From contig CAZXCG010000024.1 of assembly GCA_964639205.1 (NCBI GenBank), forward strand, positions 1 through 20,161: a DNA stretch of 20,161 nucleotides. The letters run 5' to 3'. This document shows positions 15,557-20,161 of the stretch, piece by piece (the stretch's first letter is position 1; each line of letters opens with the position of its first letter). The notes beneath the pieces are model-generated. The model was not told the DNA's origin, made no database searches, and worked only from the letters and a program-made list of their open reading frames with translations. Source of the stretch: CAZXCG01 sp964639205. GTDB taxonomy: Bacteria; Bacillota; Clostridia; Oscillospirales; Acutalibacteraceae. Both the position numbers and the translations under genes were made by a program.

Positions 15557-16774
15557 ATGGAAAAATTTTTTGCCGATACGGCGGTTATCGGCGGCGGAGC
15601 CTCGGGAATGCTGTGCGCTTCCGTCGCCGCGGAAAAAAACAGAAACAAAAAAGTAATATTAATAGAAAAAGAAGAAAAAACCGGCAGGAAGCTCCTTGCC
15701 ACCGGTAACGGAAGATGCAATCTTGCCAATTTGAGCGCCGTTTCAGGCAGCTATTACGGCAGCTTTCGGCATGGAGCGGAGGCTTTGCTGAGCGAATATA
15801 CGCCCGCCGAAGTATTAAGGCGCTTCGAGCTTCTCGGTCTTGTTTGCAGGGTTGAGCCGGACGGGCGGGTTTATCCGCTTTCAAGACATTCCGCGTCTGT
15901 TGCTCAGGTACTCAATCTTGCGTTGAAACGCAACGCTGTTGCGGTTTTAAACGGTTTTAACGTTGAAGGTCTGAAAAAGGATAAACACAAATTTATAATA
16001 TCCGGGAAAAACGGCATTGTTACAGCCGACAATGTCGTTGTATGCAGCGGCGGCAGATCCGCTTCAAGGCTCGGCTCCGACGGAAGTATGTTTCCGCTGC
16101 TTGGCGGGCTTGGGCACAGCGTTACCCCGATGTTTCCGGCTCTTTGCCCTTTAAATTGCGCAGATAAAAGCCTTAAAATCCTCAAAGGCGTGCGCTGCTC
16201 CGGTGAAGCGGCGCTCTACAGCGGCAATAAGCTTATCCGGCGGGAAAAAGGAGAAATACAGTTTACCGAAAAAGCGCTTTCGGGAATATGCGTTTTTAAT
16301 TTGTCCCGTTTTGTATATGGACTTGTTAACCCCGTTGTTCGGGTTTCGCTCTTGCCTGATTATTCCGAAAACAAATTATTTTTGTTGCTTTCACGGCATA
16401 GGGATATTTTTTCATCGGAGCCCGCGCAGTGTATTTTTACCGGTATGTTCCATAAAAATGTGGGCGAGTCGCTGATAAAGCGCGCCGGTATTAAGGCGGA
16501 AACGTGTTCTCAAATTACCGACGGCGGGCTTCACTTGCTTGCTTCGCTTATAAATGATTGGCGCTTTAATGTAAGCGGCTCAGCCGGGTTTGAAAGCTCG
16601 CAGGTAACCGCCGGAGGAATAAACGGCGGCGAAATTGACCCGGATACGCTTGAAAGCAAAATAGTAAAAAACCTCTATTTCTGCGGAGAGGTCATTGACG
16701 CTGACGGCGGCTGCGGCGGTTACAATCTTCAGTTTGCCTTTGCCTGCGCGCTGAAAGTGGGGGATCGTTTATGA
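15557..16774 (+). CDS. FAD-dependent oxidoreductase, BaiN/HI0933 family
   Basis: 405 residues, a Rossmann-fold flavoprotein. The FAD dinucleotide-binding loop is IGGGASGM (11-18), the ribose-binding acid follows in LIEKEEKTGRKLL, and the family motif ATGNGRCNLAN is at 48-58. A second glycine-rich stretch VVCSGGRSASRLGSDG lies mid-protein. The C-terminus carries YFCGEVIDADGGCGGYNLQFAFACALKVGD. The family includes YhiN-like and BaiN-like enzymes; substrates are mostly unknown. ATG at 15557 lies 5 nt after the previous stop and has no clear Shine-Dalgarno, so translation probably depends on coupling. The stop overlaps the next start by 4 bases. Confidence 0.92.
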   Translation: MEKFFADTAVIGGGASGMLCASVAAEKNRNKKVILIEKEEKTGRKLLATGNGRCNLANLSAVSGSYYGSFRHGAEALLSEYTPAEVLRRFELLGLVCRVEPDGRVYPLSRHSASVAQVLNLALKRNAVAVLNGFNVEGLKKDKHKFIISGKNGIVTADNVVVCSGGRSASRLGSDGSMFPLLGGLGHSVTPMFPALCPLNCADKSLKILKGVRCSGEAALYSGNKLIRREKGEIQFTEKALSGICVFNLSRFVYGLVNPVVRVSLLPDYSENKLFLLLSRHRDIFSSEPAQCIFTGMFHKNVGESLIKRAGIKAETCSQITDGGLHLLASLINDWRFNVSGSAGFESSQVTAGGINGGEIDPDTLESKIVKNLYFCGEVIDADGGCGGYNLQFAFACALKVGDRL

Positions 16775-18366
16775 TTCGCATTACGGACATTCAACTGCCG
16801 CTTGATTATTCCGACGAAGATATTTTGGACGCCGCATGCAAGGCTCTAAGGGTGGAAAGAGGATCTATAAAGTCGGTCTCTCTTTTCAGGCGTTCAACCG
16901 ACGCGCGCCGGAAATCGGACATACATTTTACAGCCACCGTTGACGTTCGCCTGAATTCCGACGAGAGGCGCGCAGTATCGCGCGCAAAAAATGCCAAAGC
17001 GCAAGTTACGCAGCCGTACCGCTATGATCAGCCGGTCGCTTCCGGGACTGCGGTTAATCCGCCGGTAGTTGTGGGAGCCGGTCCCGCCGGGCTGTTTGCA
17101 TCGCTTATTCTCGCACGCGCGGGATTACGTCCGATTTTAATCGAGCGCGGATGTAACGTGGACGCGCGCGCAGAGGACGTTCGCCGGTTTTGGGAAAACT
17201 CGCAGCTTGACGCAGAGTCTAACGTTCAGTTCGGGGAAGGCGGAGCAGGAGCGTTTTCCGACGGAAAGCTGAATACCGGCACGAAGGATCCCCGCGCAAG
17301 ATTTGTGCTGACAGAGCTTGCTTCACACGGCGCTCCGCAGGAAATTTTGTATTGCGCAAAACCGCATGTGGGAACCGACAAGCTTAAACCCACCGTTAAA
17401 AATCTGCGCGAAGAGCTGGTTTCGCTCGGCGCAACCGTATTGTTTCGCACAAAGCTTAAAAAAATTTGTTCAAAAAGCGGCAGAGTCTGTGCGATCTGCG
17501 TTGAGCGCGGCGGCAAGACTGATGTTATCGAAACAAAAAGCCTTGTACTTGCAATCGGGCACAGTGCCCGGGATACCTTTGAAATGCTGTTTAATGAGGG
17601 AATCGCTCTTGCGGCGAAGCCGTTTTCGGTTGGCGTGCGTATTGAACATTTGCAGGAGAAAATAAACCGTTCCCAATACGGGGCTCTTGCGGGCAGCGCG
17701 CGTCTCGGGGCTGCGGATTATAAAATGAATATCAGAACTGCCGACGGCAGGGGAGTATACACGTTTTGTATGTGTCCCGGAGGATATGTTGTCGCCGCTG
17801 CAAGCGAGGAAAACTCTGTGGCAACAAACGGAATGAGCGAGTTTTCCAGAAACGGTGCAAATGCTAACGCCGGTCTTCTTGTAGGCGTTGAGCCTAAGGA
17901 CTTTGCATCGGATTCACCGCTTGCCGGCGTCAGTTTTCAGCGCAGTATAGAGCGCGCCGCGTTTATTGCCGGCTCCGCCTCATATAAAGCTCCGGTACAG
18001 AGAGTCGGCGATTTTCTCCGCAGTTGCAAAAGCAAACGCTTCGGCAGCGTGCTTCCCACTTATCGTCCGGGAACGGAGTTTGCGCTTATGGAAGAGGTTT
18101 TTCCGACTTTTGTTACCGATTCACTGCGCTTTGCCTTAACGGAGATGGACAAAAAGCTCAGCGGCTTTGCCGACGGCGACGCCCTGCTTACCGGGGCGGA
18201 AACACGCTCCTCTTCACCTGTACGCATACTGCGCGGAGAGGATTTTCAGTCATTGAGCCTGCGCGGCCTTTTTCCCTGCGGCGAGGGTGCGGGATACGCG
18301 GGCGGCATAGTTTCAGCGGCGGTAGACGGAATACGCTGTGCCGAAGCGGTAATTTCAGACTATTGA
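16771..18366 (+). CDS. FAD-dependent dehydrogenase, COG2509 family
   Basis: 531 residues. An N-terminal domain (about 1-90) of unknown function with two short basic stretches precedes a Rossmann domain with VVGAGPAGLFASLILARAG (from 100) and ERG at 125-127. It is followed by the family motif FGEGGAGAFSDGKLNTGTKD (154-173) and, near the end, GLFPCGEGAGYAGGIVSAAVDGIRCAEAV. COG2509 proteins are common in Clostridia and function is not known. ATG at 16771 overlaps the BaiN-type stop (ATGA), so the two flavoproteins are translationally coupled. The last codons overlap the promoter of the next gene. Confidence 0.93.
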   Translation: MIRITDIQLPLDYSDEDILDAACKALRVERGSIKSVSLFRRSTDARRKSDIHFTATVDVRLNSDERRAVSRAKNAKAQVTQPYRYDQPVASGTAVNPPVVVGAGPAGLFASLILARAGLRPILIERGCNVDARAEDVRRFWENSQLDAESNVQFGEGGAGAFSDGKLNTGTKDPRARFVLTELASHGAPQEILYCAKPHVGTDKLKPTVKNLREELVSLGATVLFRTKLKKICSKSGRVCAICVERGGKTDVIETKSLVLAIGHSARDTFEMLFNEGIALAAKPFSVGVRIEHLQEKINRSQYGALAGSARLGAADYKMNIRTADGRGVYTFCMCPGGYVVAAASEENSVATNGMSEFSRNGANANAGLLVGVEPKDFASDSPLAGVSFQRSIERAAFIAGSASYKAPVQRVGDFLRSCKSKRFGSVLPTYRPGTEFALMEEVFPTFVTDSLRFALTEMDKKLSGFADGDALLTGAETRSSSPVRILRGEDFQSLSLRGLFPCGEGAGYAGGIVSAAVDGIRCAEAVISDY

Positions 18367-18391
18367 CTTGAAGCCCGCCTTTTGGTATGAT
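18363..18391 (+). promoter_or_regulatory. Promoter of the dockerin gene, overlapping the upstream stop codon
   Basis: TTGACT (18363-18368) and TATGAT (18386-18391), spacer 17 nt. The -35 begins inside the COG2509 stop codon. Transcription should start near 18398, about 206 nt before the ATG at 18604. Confidence 0.7.
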
Positions 18392-18397
18392 GTGTAC

Positions 18398-18603
18398 AGT
18401 CAGGGCGCAGACGTTCGTCTTATGAGGCGGAGAATTCCGCTTAGGTATTTCAGCGGGGGCTTAAGCACTGAGAAGCTAACGCTCTCCGCGCTCGCCGCAA
18501 TCTATCGCAAGCTGCACTATAATGACGGGGCAAAGCCCCTTATTGAAGTATGCTTGCCGGAGTATTGCTCCGATTTAAGGTTTTGACAACGGAGGATAAG
18601 GTT
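18398..18603 (+). promoter_or_regulatory. Long structured leader of the dockerin protein gene
   Basis: About 206 nt with several small hairpins: AGACG/CGTCT (18409-18420), GCGGA/TCCGC (18427-18440, loop of 4), the GGGGC/GCCCC stem at 18527-18539, and CGGAG/CTCCG (18558-18562 and 18568-18572). A strong AACGGAGGATAAGG site precedes the ATG. I compared it by eye with c-di-GMP, SAM, THF, lysine, glycine, cobalamin and T-box consensus elements and saw no convincing match. The open frame 18368-18586 across it lacks a ribosome site and is not called. Confidence 0.4.
18527..18544 (+). terminator. Weak hairpin, possible attenuator or terminator
   Basis: GGGGC (18527-18531) / GCCCC (18535-18539) with an AAA loop, followed by TTATT. 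It could end transcripts of the flavoprotein operon or attenuate the dockerin transcript. The stem is short and the T-tract poor. Confidence 0.35.
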
Positions 18604-19554
18604 ATGAAGAAATTTACGGCATTTTTATTAACGCTTATACTTATATTTTCAGCGCTCGGCTTTACTCAGGCGTTTCAGGTATCGGCTGAAGGAACTACGT
18701 TTAACGGTAAAGCGGTAAGCCTCGGCGATACGGTGGTTTACTCTTATTATCTTAAAACTCCTATGAAGGTTGTAACAACGGATTTTGTAATTAATTATAC
18801 CGGAGCTACCCTGCGCCTTGTAAGCGAGACAAAAGCCGAACGCTTTCCGGTTGTGAACCCCGGCGGCATGTTTAACGACGCGCTTGAAAATCAGATAAGA
18901 GCCACCTGCTCCAATATCGGCGCAATGTACGATTTTACGAACGGCGGCTATCTGTTTAAGATTTCCTTTGTGGTTGTGGGTGAGGGCGAATCCTGCGCAA
19001 GCGTTACGTTACCGTTTTTAAAAGGGGTAAATCCGCAGGGAATTTCTCAGCCTGAAATTATGCTCATACAAAACAACGAGGTTGTTTACGACGGCGTGAC
19101 GTTTACCGAGGACGTGACCGTTAAGGGCAGCTGTAACCATAGCTTTACACAGACAGTTACGCCTGCATCCTGTACACAGGACGGAGCTGTCGTCAACATT
19201 TGCTCGCTTTGCAACGCCGTAAAAACCAACGTGATCCCGGCAACGGGACACAGCTTTGGGCAATGGACGCTGACCCGTTATTCTACGGAAGTTCTCGAGG
19301 GAGAGGAAACAAGAGCCTGCTCGGTTTGCGGCTTTGAAGAGTACCGTTCTATTCCCTTGCTCGGTACTGTTTTGGGAGATCTTGACGGCGACGGCAAGCT
19401 TACCGGAAGCGATTCTATGATTATTCAGAAATATGTGGTAAAAATAATAACCAAGTCCGCTTTTATCTACAGCAATGCTGACCTTAATCTCGACGGAACG
19501 GTTAATATTAAAGACGCTACGGTGATTCAAAAATCGGCTGTAGGGCTTTTGTAG
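18604..19554 (+). CDS. Secreted protein with cohesin-like domain and C-terminal dockerin
   Basis: 316 residues. Residues 1-28 are a signal peptide (MKKF, hydrophobic core, likely cleavage after VSA). Residues about 30-175 form a beta-rich domain that resembles cohesin or carbohydrate-binding folds (opening GKAVSLGDTVVYSYYLKTP, then FVINYTGATLRL), a tentative assignment. Residues 176-250 carry paired cysteines (C200-x2-C203, C239-x2-C242) and the IPATGHSF motif common in clostridial surface proteins. Residues 257-316 are a full type I dockerin with two Ca2+ loops: D259-x-D261-x-D263-G to D270, and D293-x-N295-x-D297-G to D304. The ATG at 18604 follows GGAGG at 6-7 nt; an in-frame TTG at 18550 lies in the leader. 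Probably attached to a cellulosome-like scaffold or cell surface. Confidence 0.85.
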   Translation: MKKFTAFLLTLILIFSALGFTQAFQVSAEGTTFNGKAVSLGDTVVYSYYLKTPMKVVTTDFVINYTGATLRLVSETKAERFPVVNPGGMFNDALENQIRATCSNIGAMYDFTNGGYLFKISFVVVGEGESCASVTLPFLKGVNPQGISQPEIMLIQNNEVVYDGVTFTEDVTVKGSCNHSFTQTVTPASCTQDGAVVNICSLCNAVKTNVIPATGHSFGQWTLTRYSTEVLEGEETRACSVCGFEEYRSIPLLGTVLGDLDGDGKLTGSDSMIIQKYVVKIITKSAFIYSNADLNLDGTVNIKDATVIQKSAVGLL

Positions 19555-19559
19555 CGCTG

Positions 19560-19579
19560 CGCTTTCAAATGCAAAAGCG
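19560..19579 (+). terminator. Weak terminator-like hairpin after the dockerin gene
   Basis: CGCTTT (19560-19565) / AAAGCG (19574-19579) with an 8-nt loop, 5 nt past the stop codon. No T-tract follows, so termination here is uncertain. Confidence 0.25.
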
Positions 19580-19655
19580 TTACCGCGCCGAACTGTTTTC
19601 CACGGCATAAATTTTAAATATTTTGCACGGACGGATTAAAAAAGAAAAAAAGAGG

Positions 19656-19685
19656 TTGACAAATTCCCGCACGGTATGATATAAT
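19656..19685 (+). promoter_or_regulatory. Promoter of tRNA-Gly
   Basis: TTGACA (19656-19661) and TATAAT (19680-19685), spacer 18 nt, both perfect hexamers. It lies 24 nt before the mature 5' end of tRNA-Gly. Confidence 0.85.
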
Positions 19686-19709
19686 CTCAGTTGTCGCAAA
19701 ACTAAATAT

Positions 19710-19783
19710 GCGGATGTAGTTTAGTGGTAGAACTTCAGCCTTCCAAGCTGATCGTGTGGGTTCGATTCCCATCATCCGCTCCA
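19710..19783 (+). tRNA. tRNA-Gly (anticodon UCC)
   Basis: Full cloverleaf: acceptor GCGGATG (19710-19716) / CATCCGC (19773-19779), discriminator T, encoded CCA (19781-19783). The anticodon stem TCAGC/GCTGA holds the loop CTTCCAA with anticodon TCC at 19742-19744, reading GGA/GGG glycine codons. The T-loop is GGTTCGATTCC-like. Seven T follow the CCA (19784-19790) and may help end the transcript. Confidence 0.96.
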
Positions 19784-19842
19784 TTTTTTTGTCTTCTTAC
19801 GGCTTGCTGAACACCCGGCTTTACAAAAAATGACAGTAATGC

Positions 19843-19872
19843 TTGACAATAGCTCTTTATATAGGTTATAAT
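19843..19872 (+). promoter_or_regulatory. Promoter of the tRNA-Arg-His-Lys cluster
   Basis: TTGACA (19843-19848) and TATAAT (19867-19872), spacer 18 nt, again two perfect hexamers. It lies about 52 nt before the tRNA-Arg 5' end. Confidence 0.85.
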
Positions 19873-19924
19873 AGCTTAAACGGCTTTTCAGCACTGCCTG
19901 ATTGTAAATATTACAAGGGCACAT

Positions 19925-20001
19925 GCGCCAATAGCTCAGCTGGATAGAGCAACTGCCTTCTAAGCAGTAGGTCAGGGGTTCGAGTCCCTTTTGGCGCGCC
20001 A
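19925..20001 (+). tRNA. tRNA-Arg (anticodon UCU)
   Basis: Acceptor GCGCCAA (19925-19931) / TTGGCGC (19991-19997), discriminator G, encoded CCA (19999-20001). Anticodon stem ACTGC/GCAGT with loop CTTCTAA, anticodon TCT at 19959-19961, reading AGA/AGG arginine codons. Three nt separate it from tRNA-His. Confidence 0.96.
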
Positions 20002-20004
20002 TAT

Positions 20005-20082
20005 GGTGGGATTAGCGTAGTTGGTTAACGCGCCAGTTTGTGGCACTGGAGACCGACGGTTCGAATCCGTCATTCCACCCCA
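20005..20082 (+). tRNA. tRNA-His (anticodon GUG)
   Basis: Acceptor GTGGGAT (20006-20012) / ATTCCAC (20072-20078), with the extra 5' G (20005) opposite C79, typical of tRNA-His, and encoded CCA (20080-20082). The anticodon loop TTGTGGC carries GTG. The T-arm GACGG/CCGTC encloses TTCGAAT. Confidence 0.95.
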
Positions 20083-20085
20083 TAT

Positions 20086-20161
20086 GACTCATTAGCTCAG
20101 TTGGCAGAGCACTTGACTTTTAATCAAGGTGTCCGGAGTTCGAATCTCCGATGGGTCACCA
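20086..20161 (+). tRNA. tRNA-Lys (anticodon UUU)
   Basis: Acceptor GACTCAT (20086-20092) / ATGGGTC (20151-20157), discriminator A, CCA at 20159-20161, which is the exact end of the window. The anticodon stem CTTGA/TCAAG encloses CTTTTAA with anticodon TTT. Three nt after tRNA-His; the cluster may continue beyond the window. Confidence 0.96.

Noticed and set aside
18368..18586. Plus-strand open frame of 72 codons starting TTG between COG2509 and the dockerin gene
   Set aside because: No ribosome site, start codon inside the promoter of the next gene, no recognisable protein character; better read as leader RNA.
18583..18588. TTGACA just before the dockerin gene ribosome site
   Set aside because: A -10 would have to lie inside the coding start. 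No TATAAT-like hexamer is there; the promoter at 18363-18391 fits better.
19772..20002. Minus-strand open frame of 76 codons with KGLEPLTYCLEGSCSIQL
   Set aside because: It runs antisense through tRNA-Arg. This string is a well-known spurious translation of tRNA genes.
1..20161. CRISPR array, phage or insertion sequence
   Set aside because: No regularly spaced direct repeats, transposase or integrase motifs, or terminal inverted repeats were seen.

Overview
The window looks like a chromosomal piece of an endospore-forming, anaerobic, probably gut or rumen Clostridia (Oscillospirales/Ruminococcaceae-like). The evidence is a SpoIIGA-SigE sporulation pair, a complete V-type ATP synthase operon, type I dockerin domains at both ends of the window, and genes with strong Shine-Dalgarno sites and consensus sigma-A promoters. 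No phage, insertion sequence, CRISPR array or defence locus is visible. A run of exactly 100 N (9541-9640) marks a scaffold gap.

Layout, left to right. (1) 1-97 is the 3' end of a dockerin-bearing gene, followed by a weak terminator. (2) 230-3211 (+) has a perfect consensus promoter and a structured leader, then a DUF1846 protein and RmuC, closed by a terminator. (3) 3228-12229 (-) is a nine-gene V-type ATPase operon. In transcription order it is G/H, I, K, E, C, F, A, B, D, running from a promoter at 12201-12229 to a terminator at 3228-3256. The membrane rotor subunit K carries the residues that bind Na+ in the Enterococcus hirae enzyme, so a sodium-coupled ATPase is likely. (4) A divergent intergenic region (12153-12438) holds a perfect 0A-box core and leads into spoIIGA-sigE (+), which overlap by 4 bases. 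(5) 14041-14742 (-) is a membrane-anchored Thr/Glu/Pro-rich protein of unknown function. (6) 14871-18366 (+) is an operon of a COG2426 small membrane exporter-like protein and two flavoproteins (BaiN/HI0933 type and COG2509 type). It is preceded by a structured leader with mutually exclusive hairpins, which is the best candidate here for an undescribed regulatory element. (7) 18363-19554 (+) is a secreted protein with a cohesin-like domain, CxxC motifs and a C-terminal dockerin, behind its own promoter and a leader of about 205 nt. (8) 19656-20161 (+) holds tRNA-Gly(UCC), then tRNA-Arg(UCU), tRNA-His(GUG) and tRNA-Lys(UUU), with two consensus promoters. The window ends exactly on the CCA of tRNA-Lys.

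The functional themes are housekeeping energy coupling (Na+ or H+ V-ATPase), the mother-cell sporulation switch (SpoIIGA processes pro-SigE), and a redox or transport operon under possible RNA control. Most genes belong to known families. The unexplained parts are the leaders, the TEP-rich membrane protein, and the roles of the DUF1846 protein and the flavoprotein pair.
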